From Pteria penguin (lineage: Eukaryota; Mollusca; Bivalvia; Pterioida; Pteriidae), in NCBI GenBank assembly GCA_035048485.1, contig CM068586.1:46660287-46724286 (forward strand): 64,000 nucleotides of DNA, written 5' to 3'. Below, in pieces: positions 21,105 through 32,590 of the stretch; position 1 is the first letter of the stretch; each line of letters starts with the position of its first letter. The notes beneath the pieces are model-generated. The model did no database searches and was not told the origin of the DNA. It saw only the letters and a list, made by a program, of their open reading frames with translations. The translations under genes and the position numbers were made by a program.

Positions 21105-22040
21105 GCGAAAGTATGCAGTTTTATCATTTGCTGCGAATGTTGTAAAAGAAGAGTGGTGTACTGTGGGCAAAGGCTAATAATGGAAATGGTAAGGACTTTA
21201 GACCGTTGCCAAGAAGAGCTGGATTACACGTGTGGTTCACCACTACTACCAGAGGGTCACAAGTTCAGAGATGTCCTAGTTGTGAAGGAGGCACAGACAT
21301 GTCAGCAAACATTGAGACAACATACTATGCTGGTATGAGTATATATTGATGCAGTTTATGTTTTCTGATTTGATTTATCCAAGAGTTTTTAAGTAAGTGG
21401 GAAGGTTCAGTTCATTGGTACTTATTAAATTGAGGTTAGCACACTGATTTGCATTTTATATTGCTATGAAATTAGATACTTGATGTCTTTTTATTATGCC
21501 CCTGCCTGCAAATCTGCAATGGGCATCTTGTATTATAAATCGGAACACCCATCTGTCCATCTGTGATTGCGTCCCTCATGGACTTTGTTGCCGCCAAGGG
21601 CATCACAGACACATCATGTTGCATTTTGTAATTTGTGATTTCAGTGTGTGCCAGATTGATGGTATGAATTGCCTCTTTTAATGCTATGTCATTGTATTTT
21701 CAAATTTTGTAAATTTGTTCTATTTTGATTAAAATGAATAATCAATTGTATGGACATAATACTGTACATATATCTTTAACACCCTTCAGAAATATGTTGT
21801 ATCTTTAATAATATCTCATTTCATTTTAATTTTGATATTTTAACAGGAGTCACCCAAAGGTTTACAGAGATTTGCTTCTTTTGTTGGGACACAGATATAC
21901 TCGGTGATACCCATGAGGCTATTATAGAGAAGAAGACAAAATTTTCAATAGTTCGGCCATTATGTAACACCTGTCTTGGACAAGGAAAGGAACCTGCATC
22001 AAGAAATGCACTCAAAGTTGGCGGCAACAAAAGAAAATAG
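21105..22040 (+). pseudogene. Two-exon zinc-cluster domain remnant, unidentified family
   Basis: Exon 1 (from about 21,105, after TTTTGCAG, to about 21,331 before GTATGAG) reads ICCECCKRRVVYCGQ, then CQEELDYTCGSPLLPEGH and VVKEAQTC. A one-base shift near its end restores IETTYYA, after which splicing to TTTTAACAG at about 21,846 gives GVTQRFTEICFFC and FSIVRPLCNTCLGQGKEP. The regular Cys pairs (CxxCC, C...C, CFFC, CNTC) suggest a zinc-binding fold. The phases match across the intron, so this was once a real spliced gene. The frameshift argues for decay. I do not know the function; a repeated, TE-associated host-like family is possible. Confidence 0.45.
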
Positions 22041-23044
22041 AATGTCAGAAAAAATTGAAATAAAAACCATTTCCTTTGATTGCAGCTTCTGTGAATTTCT
22101 TAGTTGATGTGGATTTATGAATGAACCAATATTCTGCTGGTCATCTTGTATGAAAATCAGTTCCAAGTAAGGACTGAGGATGTCTGTCTGTCTGTGTCAA
22201 CTTGTTGGTTAACTGTTGTATCAAAGTTTTGGACTTTGCAATCTGGCCATAGTGGTTTTATAGTTATACACACTAAAGGGTGCATTGTCTGTCAGTTCTC
22301 TAGTTCGAACAAATGCAATGTGAATAAACTAGATTGTATTATGAGATGTTGTCTGTCTGTAACACAGAAGTGATTCCTAAGTGTCACTATGTTTCGCAGG
22401 CGACACATGCATTCCTTGGAGTGCTGCAAACTAGTTTTTATCGTCTGCCCGTTTTGTCTGTCTGTCACACCTTAATACTATCAAAGGCTACAAGAAAGAC
22501 ACAATAGTTGGTTTGTTTGCTAAAAAATCTCTTTGGGCATGATCAAGTTTTTTTTTTTGCTTCCTTCGACCCGATTAAAAAAAAATTCCGTAAACCAATT
22601 AATAAAAAAAAAATGGCCTAAGTTATACTTTAAATAAGTGATATTTCTCTACAATTTGAGATCTTATAAGGTCTCTTTAAACAAGAGAGAGGATTGCATC
22701 AGATATCCTCTGACCCCACACATCAATCTGGATTATATCTGGACCAATGTTCCTCTCGATTGCTTCAAAATTTTTCAATTTTGGACATACTACAGTGACC
22801 ACCATCAGATTTTCGTTGATTTTATTGAATAAATATAAGCAACTTGAAACATAAACAGGTATATATGTGTGTTTATTGATGCTAATACATTTACAATTAC
22901 ATGATTCCCACTTACTTAAAAACTCTTGGATAAATCTAATCAGAAAACATAAACTGCATCAATATACTAACTAATTTGGTTTATCTTGGATGATAGTATA
23001 TTGTATGATCTTGAACTAATTTTCACATTTATGAAAAATTTCAG
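22041..23044. other. Intergenic or intronic, no gene seen
   Basis: AT-rich with poly-A and poly-T runs. A 60-codon open stretch at 22,638-22,832 has no recognisable family. Confidence 0.35.
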
Positions 23045-23202
23045 ATATAAGAGTTTTCCAGATGGTAAACCTTGAAAGGGAGACAACCTTGGAAAAGACC
23101 TAAAGGATTTCATCATGAAATAAAGTTAGAAATTTGAAAAGTATTGGTTCAAACAAAATTAAGTTTCAACAGCATGGTTGCAAGGAAAGCTAAAAAAAAA
23201 CC

Positions 23203-24059
23203 CAGGTATGATACAGGGATGAAAATAAGTGTTTGCTCACTTGCCAAAGCGACCAATTTTTGTCTGTGGTCTCCTGAAAATTTAATTCTGATCGCCCACT
23301 TGGCAACTGTAATATTCCCGGTTTAGTCATCTGCTATGTGATCGATGTAATTAATGAGAGTCGTGATTGGCTGTTGTGATGTAGGGAGAGAGGGACTACT
23401 ATTTCAATGTATCAGGGGCTGTGACTGGATGAAATTATTTGATCAGTCTATAGATAAAGATTGATTCTGCTGTAAAATTATGAATTTTTATCTCATTTCG
23501 CTAATGTGAGAATTTTATGACCTAAAAAGTTGTTGCTGTTTACATTTGAATTTTGGCAAATTTTTGGGGGTGTATGGATTATATATAGCTAAAATGTAGG
23601 ATGTTGTGTAAATCTTGCTGAAAGTTTGGTAATTTAACATGGGACTCTATGGGAAATGGAATTACTGTGCTTTGACCCAAAGCGCAAATACGATGATCGA
23701 AATTCGTACCTGAAAGAGAATGAAAAGAAGAGTACACAGTTATTTGATCTGAAAATTAAGATGTGAGTGAGGAGAGTAAATGTGAGAATGAGAGTGATGA
23801 GAGTCTGAGTGAGATGAGTGAGGATGAAGACCATACGATGTAAGAAAGGTTGTGAGAGACTAAGCATTAAATTGAAAGAGAGCAATTGTAACTACTCTGA
23901 TATGTAAATTCACTAAATTGATATAACAATTGAAATTTAAATTGTCAGTTTGGATGTGGGTGCCTAAGATTTTTGACTTGGGGACCCACTAGGCCCCTAA
24001 AAATTTCAGCGAATTTTCATCCCTGAATGATATGATAATACAGTATAACCGGTATGCAG
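23203..24059. other. Intron-like sequence of the pseudogene
   Basis: No coding signal is recognised. A purine-rich GAGTGA-type stretch lies near 23,760-23,850. Confidence 0.35.
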
Positions 24060-24385
24060 TTGCGTTTTGGTCCACTGATTTTTGACGGAATTACGGCCCC
24101 TGGAATTAGAAAATTTCTTTAAAATGACAGTTTTCCGGACTTTTTTTCTAAATGCTTGTAGATATTCATCCAATTTTTGGTGTGTGAGTATACCACCATG
24201 AGTTACAGATCAAGTTCGAGTTTCGTTACGGTTCACTGTTTTTTGACAAAATTACGGCCCTTTGAATTTTGAAAATTTCTTTAAAATGGTAGTTTTCAGG
24301 ACTTTTTTTCTAAATGCTTATTTATCCAATTTTTGGTGTGTGAGTCTACCACCATGAGTTACAAATCAAGTTTGAGACAGTTCTA
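24060..24385. repeat. Tandem duplication, ~160-bp unit x2
   Basis: Both copies contain TTACGGCCC, AAATTTCTTTAAAATG, GGACTTTTTTTCTAAATGCT and CCAATTTTTGGTGTGTGAGT. Confidence 0.7.
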
Positions 24386-24779
24386 GTTTTCATCATCATC
24401 AAAGGTTGTGATCAAATACTTAACTTGCTAGCAGCCTGAAAGACAGTATGTTGTAAGTGTGTGGGTGTGGGTGTGTGTTTTGGGGGTCTTAGTTTTCCAT
24501 TTGCCGGTAGGGGACTTAATATTGCCTAAGCAATACTTTCAGAATGCTTGTTGTATTTTGTGTCAGGTCTAAGTTCAAGATTATTGTCAATATTTTTTAA
24601 TCAAACATGGAGGATATTACAATTTATTCCATGAATATTGGTTATAAATAGTTTTCTAAGTTTCTCAAACCAGTAGAAAATATTGCATGTACAATCAAAA
24701 GAGCTGCATACATGATGTCTGATAAAGGCTGATAACAATTGTGTAGATAATTAACGATAATAATTTTAATTCATTTAGA

Positions 24780-25180
24780 CTGATTTGAGTGTGTTCAATT
24801 TTCAGAAAACATCTGCTACAGAAATGAAGAAAATAGAAGCTATAGGAATATGCAAGGGAGATACTGACTTAAAGATTTTAGGCATTGACATTGGGTACAG
24901 TTATCTACAAAAACCAGATTCTTGAAAAAAAATTGACTGCTATGTCGAAGCTCTTGAATGAAAAATTTCTTTGCACCTAAACATTTGTATAGAAAGATGA
25001 CAGAGCTGCCAGATTCATTGATAACGAAAGTTAGATACAGTAGATTAAAAGTTTATCAAACTGCATTCAGTTCATTGTCAGTGGACTGCAAGATGATATT
25101 CACATATTTCAGGCATAAAATGATATTTGAAATACCCAAGAACTCAGTGAATTCAAACATATTTCAGTCCTTAAATTGAG
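24780..25180 (+). other. Unassigned open stretches
   Basis: Includes a 73-codon stretch at 24,958-25,179 (RYSRLKVYQTAFSSLSVDCK). It lies between the exon 6 and exon 7 homologues of the decayed gene but does not match that gene. No family is recognised. Confidence 0.2.
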
Positions 25181-25343
25181 TACATAATTTGAATTAGCAC
25201 TGTTTTCAATGATTAATGAGTTATTATCATGTACAGCACGATTTGAAGTCATTAGAAATTTAATTCCTCTTTAACAGCTATGGCAAATGAATATATATTT
25301 CAGAATTGTCATGTTCTATAATGTTATCAATACAGTAAATCAA

Positions 25344-25345
25344 TT

Positions 25346-25412
<67 letters not shown>
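25344..25412. repeat. (CT)n then (CA)n compound microsatellite
   Basis: A pure CT run changes directly to a CA run. Confidence 0.9.
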
Positions 25413-25433
25413 TATAATGATAAAAATTATTTA

Positions 25434-25562
25434 TAGTAAAGGAACACAAACACTCTATATTGCAAAGTTTTGGCCTCACAGCCTTTATAAAGCAATTTTA
25501 ATTTGCTTGATAAAGGCCTTGAGGACAGGAATTTGCAATAAAGAGTGTTTGTGTTCCTTTAC
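25434..25562. mobile_element. Foldback element with 22-bp outer arms
   Basis: AGTAAAGGAACACAAACACT at the left is exactly complemented at 25,543-25,562. An inner hairpin pairs GCCTTTATAAAGCAA with TTTGCTTGATAAAGGC. It resembles a MITE, or the structured 3' tail of a larger element. Confidence 0.6.
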
Positions 25563-26321
25563 TTTTTATGTACCGGACTTCCCTTTGGAGTACTTCTTCG
25601 AATCTTTATTTTATACATGTATATAAACTTATTTGTCAGATTTAATCACAGACTAAAGCAAATAACATATAATGTTTTATTGTTGTATCATAGACTTATG
25701 AGGCAAAATTTTATTATCAAATAGACATTATGGTGGAAGTTCAAGCTGAGAGACAGAGTTAGTGCTGCTGTTTTACAGAGGAACATAGTTATTCAGTAAA
25801 GGTAGGCACTGTTCAAATGTTTATATAACTAATGAGTTTAATACTTCTATAGTACAATTTTAAAAGATTGGTTTTTTTGTAATGTTCGTTCATTATACAA
25901 GAGATCCATGGGCCTTAAGGCAGAAGAAATTTAATTTTTAATTTTACAGAATTTTTTTGGAAAACTTAGGGTAGGAGGAGGGAAACAAGAGGCCCAAGTG
26001 GGCCTATATCGCTCAACTGAGTACCTAGATGATCAGTCATGCATGAAGGAAGAATTCATTTATTTTTGCATTAATGTGACTAAGTCAACACAGATGTTGA
26101 AAATATGTCAAATTTTATTTCAGGCTAGAATAAAAAACAACACTTTTTTGCACTTCCACTCAGGTGATTTTGATATTAAGCATTTCCTTTGTCTCTGCAA
26201 GATGTCATTCAGGGCAACAAGTTAGTCATTTTCTTTAGGTGGGGCCTTTTGTTGACTGATTTCAAGTCTGGATCATGAACAACAATTGTTTCAAATATTG
26301 TCCAGATCTAACTTAAAATTG

Positions 26322-27660
26322 CCTAATTTCATATGTTGAGTGTTGAGAAACATCTAAAAACTTATTTAGATGTGTAAAGAAATGAAAAAAAATTTTTTGA
26401 CCACAGCTGGATTTGAACCGCTACTCTCCATATTTCAATTACCAAGTGGTATATGTACCATTGTGAGAACTGCTTTTTAGACATGGTGACATTATCTGTT
26501 AACCAATTTGGATGAAATTTACCATATTGATAGAGGACCTTTAGTACTTCATGTATTCCATGTTTCATTAAAATCTTTTATGCGGTATAACAGCAGAAGT
26601 GAAAAATGTGATTGAATTGTTCCTATACACCCTCATTTGGAAGTCTTAAAAAATACATAGAAAATCCAAAAATTGAGATATTGACAAAATTCTTTCAAAG
26701 TAACATAATTATGATCACAATAGTCCATAAGAAATCATCATTATCAATTAACTAGGAAATATGACACTTTTTTTCTGCATTGAATCACCAAGTCCAAAGA
26801 AACGTCGAAAAAAAATTCTTAAATTTGATTTTGGAAGGGAACCAAAATGACAATACATCTTCACTCATCCCTCTAGATCATTTCTATGCATTCTGTTTGT
26901 CTCTGTATACAGCCCGTATGAAAAAGAATATTGTTAAAGGAGGGAACTCTTTTGTGACCTACTTTTGACTATGGTGGCGCCACCTGTAAAGAGGTCTGGA
27001 CAAAAACAACAGAATTTGAAGAGGATCATAAGTGACTTATTTCTACCAAGATTTATTAAAATCCTTCACACAGTTTTGTAGAAAAAGTTGAAAATGTGAA
27101 AAATGGCCTCCCCCCCCCCTCTTTTTTTTTTGGAAGTCTTAAACGTAAAATTCCTAATTTCATATGTTGATTGTTGAGAAACATCTAAAAACTTATTTAG
27201 ATGTGTAAAAAAAAAAAAAATTTTTTTGACCACAGCTGGATTTGAACCGCTACTCTCCATATTTCAATTACCAAGTGGTATATGTACCATTGTGAGACCT
27301 ACTTTTTAGACATGGTGGCATTATCTGTTAACCAATTTGGATGAAATTTACCAAATTGATAGAGGACTTTTAGTATTTCATGTATTCCATGTTTCATTAA
27401 AATCTTTCATGTGGTTTTATAGAAAAAGTTGAAAATGTGAAAAATGGCCCCCCCCCCCTTTTTTCTGGAAGTCTTAAAAAATTCATAAAAAATCCAAAAA
27501 TGGAGATAACGACAAAATTCTTTCACAATAATATTCCTTACCACAATTGTGATCAAAATACTCATTAAGAAATCATCAATATCAATTAACTGAAAAACAT
27601 GACACTTTTCTTCATTGAAATGACTAAGTCCAGAAACACGTAAAAAAAGCGTAAATTTCT
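26322..27660 (+). repeat. Tandem duplication, ~830-bp period
   Basis: 26,322-26,800 is repeated at 27,150-27,640 with high identity, for example GAGAAACATCTAAAAACTTA, then CCACAGCTGGATTTGAACCG and AACCAATTTGGATGAAATTT. The motif GATAGAGGACCTTTAGTA resembles the core of the 145-bp satellite unit, suggesting common origin. Confidence 0.75.
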
Positions 27661-27838
27661 ATTTGACGGATCTTAACCCCGAACACAATTTTTAATAACC
27701 CATCTTTATAGATTGTTGAAATGCAATTAGTTTCCCCATTTATGTACTGGTTCTGGAGAAGAAGATGTTTGAAGAGGGGTACCCTTTTGGGCACTTTTGG
27801 TCCCGCCCTGGATCCACCCCTGAGGGAATCTGGATCCC

Positions 27839-30402
27839 GAACACAAACTTGGTAGAGGACCTTGAGTACTTACTTCCTATGAGGTTTGATGAAATTCTGT
27901 GCAGCCAACCTGGAGAAGAAGTTGAAAATGTTTCAACCAATCAGAGCCAATGGCGGCCATCTTGGATCACGGACTGTCATAAAAAACACAAACTTGGTAG
28001 AGGACCTTGAGTACCAACTTTGTATGAAGTTTGGTGAAATTCTGTTCAGCGGTTCTGGAGGAGAAGTCGAAAATGTGTCAACCAATCAGAGCCAATGGCG
28101 GCCATCTTGGATCACGGATCGGCATTAAAAACACAAACTTATTAGAGGACCTTGAGTACTTACTTCCTATGAAGTTTGGTGAAATTCTGTGCAGCAGTTC
28201 TGGAGAAGAAGTTGAAAATGTGTCAACCAATCAGAGCCAATGGCGGCCATCTTGGATCACGGACTGTCATAAAAAACACAAACTTGGTAGAGGACCTTGA
28301 GTACCAACTTTGTATGAAGTTTGGTGAAATTTTGTTCAGCGGTTCTGGAGGAGAAGTCGAAAATGTGTCAACCAATCAGAGCCAATGGCGGCCATCTTGG
28401 ATCACGGATAGGCATAAAAAACACAAACTTGGTAGAGGACCTTGAGTACTTACTTCTTATGAAGTTTGGTGAAATTCTGTGCAGCGGTTCTGGAGGAGAA
28501 GTCGAAAATGTGTCAACCAATCAGAGCCAATGGCGGCCATCTTGGATCACGGATCGGCATAAAAAACACAAACTTATTAGAGGACCTTGAGTACTTACTT
28601 CCTATGAAGTTTGGTGAAATTCTGTGCAGCAGTTCTGGAGAAGAAGTCGAAAATGTGTCAACCAATCAGAGCCAATGGCGGCCATCTTGGATCACGGATC
28701 GGCATAAAAAACACAAACTTGGTAGAGGACCTTGAGTACTTACTTCCTATGAAGTTTGGTGAAATTCTGTGCAGCAGTTCTGGAGGAGAAGTCGAAAATG
28801 TGTCAACCAATCAGAGCCAATGGCAGCCATCTTGGATCACAGATCAGCATAAAAAACACAAACTTTGTAGAGGACCTTGAGTAGTTACTTCTTATGAAGT
28901 TTGGTGAAATTATGTGCAGCGGTTCTGGAGGAGAAGTCGAAAATGTGTCAAGCAAACAGAGCCAATGGCGGCCATCTTGGATCACGGATCGGCATATAAA
29001 ACACAAACTTTGTAGAGGACCTTGAGTAGTTACTTCTTATGAAGTTTGGTGAAATTCTGTGCAGCGGTTCTGGAGGAGAAGTCGAAAATGTGTCAACCAA
29101 TCAGAGCCAATGGCGGCCATCTTGGATCATGGATCGGCATAAAAAACACAAACTTGGTAGAGGACTTTGAGTACTTACTTCCTATGAAGTTTGGTGAAAT
29201 TCTGTGCAGCAGTTTTGGAGAAGAAGTCGAAAATGTGTCAACCAATCAGAGCCAATGGCGGCCATCTTGGATCACGGATCGGCATAAAAAACACAAACTT
29301 TGTAGAAGACCTTGAGTACTTACTTCCTATGAAGTTTGGTGAAATTCTGTGCAGCAGTTCTGGAGGAGAAGTCGAAAATGTGTCAACCAATCAGAGCCAA
29401 TGGCGGCCATCTTGGATCACGGATCGGCATAAAAAACACAAACTTTGTAGAAGACCTTGAGTACTTACTTCCTATGAAGTGTGGTGAAATTCTGTGCAGC
29501 GGTTCTGGAGGAGAAGTCGAAAATCAGTCAACCAATCAGAGCCAATGGCGGCCATCTTGGATCACGGATAGGCATAAAAAACACAAACTTGGTAGAGGAT
29601 CTTGAGTACTTACTTCTTATGGAGTTTGGTGAAATTCTGTGCAGCGGTTCTGGAGGAGAAGTCGAAAATGTGTCAACCAATCAGAGCCAATGGCGGCCAT
29701 CTTGGATCACGGATCGGCATTAAAAACACAAACTTGGTAGAGGACTTTGAGTACTTACTTCCTATGAAGTTTGGTGAAATTCTGTGCAGCAGTTCTGGAG
29801 AAGAAGTCGAAAATGTGTCAACCAATCACTGCCAATGGCGGCCATCTTGGATCACGGATCGGCATAAAAAACACAAACTTTGTAGAGGACCTTGAGTACT
29901 TACTTCCTATGAAGTTTGGTGAAATTCTGTGCAGCAGTTCTGGAGGAGAAGTCGAAAATTTGTCAACCAATCAGAGCCAATGGCGGCCATCTTGGATCTC
30001 GGATAGGCATAAAAAACACAAACTTGGTAGAGGACCTTGAGTAGTTACTTCTTATGAAGTTTGGTGAAATTATGTGCAGCAGTTCTGGAGGAGAAGTCGA
30101 AAATGTGTCAACCAATCAGAGCCAATGGCGGCCATCTTGGATCACAGATCGGCATAAAAAACACAAACTTTGTAGAGGACCTTGAGTACTTACTTCCTAT
30201 GAAGTTTGGTGAAATTCTGTGCAGCAATTCTGGAGGAGAAGTCGAAAATGTGTCACCCAACCAGAGCCAATGGCGGCCATCTTGGATCACGGATCGGCAT
30301 AAAAAACACAAACTTTGTAGAAGACCTTGAGTACTTACTTCCTATGGAGTTTGGTGAAATTCTGTGCAGCGATTCTGGAGGAGAAGTCGAAAATGTAGAA
30401 AA
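27839..30402 (+). repeat. 145-bp satellite array, 18 units
   Basis: Units start with GAAGTTTGGTGAAATTCTGT at 27,881, 28,026, 28,171 and so on to 30,346, each exactly 145 bp apart. They contain CCAATCAGAGCCAATGGCGG, CCATCTTGGATCACGG and TAGAGGACCTTGAGTACTTA. The first units alternate two variants (ACTGTCAT with CCAACTTTG, versus ATCGGCAT with ACTTACTTCC), giving a 290-bp higher-order repeat. Apparent ORFs of 89 codons span two units because 145 is not a multiple of 3; they are not genes. Confidence 0.95.
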
Positions 30403-30559
30403 GTTAACGACGGACGACGGACGCTGCACTATGACAATAGCTCACTTGAGCTACGCTCAGGTGAGCTAAAAAGAGTTTAGCTGACTTGTGTTATTAAATC
30501 TGATCACATGATCACACATGAATTTAAGTCTTTTCGCGAAAGTGTGGGGACATTAAATT

Positions 30560-30740
30560 TTGTGCGTCTGTCCATCCATCCGTCTGTCACAAAAACTTTA
30601 ACCTTGGTCATAACTTTTTAACCGTAAGACGTAGGGGCCGTCATATTTGGCATGTGTGTCCCTAATTGCAATACCTTTCTGTCAGTACCAGAATTTTTAT
30701 CATGTGACTTTGACGGTGACCTTTGACCTGTGTCTGTTTG
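30560..30740 (+). repeat. TGACCT-rich dispersed repeat unit
   Basis: One unit, including a perfect DR1 motif TGACCTTTGACCT at 30,717-30,729. Confidence 0.6.
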
Positions 30741-30880
30741 TCAGTCCAGCTGGAAGTTGTCACAGAAGGAGCAAATCAGGTCAAACGTCTCCATGGTTCC
30801 TATAATTATTAGTCCCCTACTGGCATCGCCGAAGGGGACTATAGGTTTGCACTCCGTCCGTCTGATTTATCGGTTGATTA

Positions 30881-31430
30881 GGAATAAAAGAATTTCGCTT
30901 GTGAATTCTGTTTTCCTTATTTTTCATGCATCCAATCTAAAATTCCATCTTAATCCATGCTACCATCTTTTATGTCTGCATTCAAGTTTCATCTCGGTGG
31001 ACACAAATCATGGTTATTTTTCCAAATATGGGGAAGACCATGTGGCATATTACACATCATCTTTATTTAGGATTGTATGAAATACTTCTCTTTGATTTTT
31101 TTAGACTGAAATTTTTAGCTAAATATATAGTTTCGAAGATCGCACAATCATTTTTGTATTCGTGCTTAAATGTCAATACAGGCCTTGATCGTATGTGATA
31201 CGACCATTTTACTACATTGTTTCCAATTAAGGCAATATGTCACATGCTCTTCCCCATATTTGGAAAAATTCCCATGACGTCATAGAAAATGTCCACCGAT
31301 AAAGTTTTCAAATCGCGTACAAACTTTAACACAGATATTATTTAAGGTGATAGTATGGATTAAGATGGAATGTTAGATTGGATGCAGGAAAAATAAAGTA
31401 AACAGAACTGTCATGTGAAATTTTCATTCC
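30881..31430. mobile_element. ~550-bp foldback element
   Basis: 30,881-31,055 is inverted at 31,225-31,430. Shared blocks are CATCCAATCTAA, ATTCCATCTTAATCCAT, CGGTGGACA and CCAAATATGGGGAAGA. The ends read GGAATAAAAG and CTTTTCATTCC-like. No clear target duplication was found, so the superfamily is open. Confidence 0.65.
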
Positions 31431-31734
31431 ATCCTACCAATAAAGTGTGATTGTGATTCACAATCGTCTTGTGTCATTACAGCAAATGGCACAACACAAT
31501 GAAGTCCTTACATACACAATAAATGACTGAGTATAATAACAAGTTGGTGATATGTAGTGAAGCTTGTAATTCTACACTAAATTGTTTTCTTTATCAAACA
31601 TTTTGCACATTTAAATTTATACAGAAATTTTTTAAACGTGTATTGATTGTTGATTAGACAGCAGAATTTGATCATACTAAAAAAATCACCAAAATGTTCC
31701 ATAGGTTAAGGGCTTTTGGACAAAGTTCACTCAA

Positions 31735-31840
31735 AGTCATTTTTAAAAGGTAAAGGTCACTTATTAACTATGACTTAAAGTACTTTCATTTTTGAAAGGT
31801 AAAGGTCACTTATTAACTATGACTTAAAGTACATTGAAGT
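31735..31840. repeat. Tandem duplication, ~57-bp unit x2
   Basis: AAAGGTAAAGGTCACTTATT plus AACTATGACTTAAAGTAC, twice in succession. Confidence 0.8.
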
Positions 31841-31854
31841 ACTTGTAAAATCGT

Positions 31855-32590
31855 CATGGACCAGTGTAGAATGATAACGCCGCAAATCAGTTTATATATT
31901 TATTAACTATTCATTAACTACTCTACATGATTACTATGAGTTGCACAGAGGTACATGCTAGCTGGCAAACTGACCAGCACGAGGCATGCATTACAGATGA
32001 GATACTACTGACTGTGTGATTGATAACAGAGAACATATGGATACTGCATCCCTCCTTTTCTTTAAAGATTGAAAAATGATAATAATTACATAAAAATAAT
32101 ACATGGCATAAATTAATTTCTTTTAAATAATGGATTGTCGAAGACAACATGCAAAGTTCAAATAAAAAGTCAAAAGTTCACTCACAGATAAAATAAGCAT
32201 TTAATTAGAAATCAAATGTGCATTTTTCAGAGCGTAACTGGTCTCTCAGTTGATCTTTGAAATAAATGCCATAGAAAGTTTATGCACATGCTCACCTAAT
32301 CTAAAGGCTAATATAATAAAGCAATATAAAACTACCATGGCTAATGTCCAAGATAATAGTGTCTGAGTCTCTGAAGAGCAATTTATAGTCAGATACAAGA
32401 TTGATACAGATGGCGTTTGTATTTGAGAATTCAGCAATTTATCCCATCCTCATCACCAAATGTAATGTCGTCATAGACCAGTGGAGAATGATAACGCCTC
32501 AAATCAGGTTATACATTTACTAACTACTCTACATAATTACTACGAGTTACACAGAGGTACACGCTAGCTGGCAAACTGACCAGTGCGATT
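31855..32590. repeat. Pair of ~125-bp direct repeats (31,855-31,985 and 32,465-32,590)
   Basis: Shared blocks: AGAATGATAACGCC, CAAATCAG, ACTACTCTACAT, CACAGAGGTACA and GCTAGCTGGCAAACTGACCA. No gene lies between the copies. Confidence 0.75.

Larger units (their letters stand above)
25986..30470 (+). mobile_element. Pearl/Helentron-like non-autonomous element with internal satellite
   Basis: The left end is AGAGGCCCAAGTGGGCC followed by GCTCAACTGAG. The right end is a hairpin-rich AGCTCACTTGAGCTACGCTC plus AGGTGAGCT and then an A run at 30,439-30,470, preceded by ACGACGGACGACGGACGC. This plan (short structured ends, unique part, tandem array, 3' hairpin) matches pearl elements of bivalves, now usually grouped with Helentron-derived elements. 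A unique part with an internal duplication (26.32-27.66 kb) precedes 18 satellite units. No Rep/helicase ORF is present. The boundaries are visible; the superfamily is inferred. Confidence 0.6.

Noticed and set aside
26395..26470. Minus-strand AGCGGTTCAAATCCAGC as a tRNA T arm
   Set aside because: It resembles a B box, but there is no A box or acceptor pairing, and the sequence recurs as part of the 830-bp duplication.
27765..30469. Chain of overlapping ~89-codon reading frames (MVKFCAAVLE...)
   Set aside because: They arise from a 145-bp satellite. The period is not a multiple of three, so each frame spans two units and overlaps the next. There are no promoters or independent evidence of coding.
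30730..31080. 116-codon reading frame
   Set aside because: It runs from a dispersed repeat into the arm of a foldback element, so it is not an independent gene.
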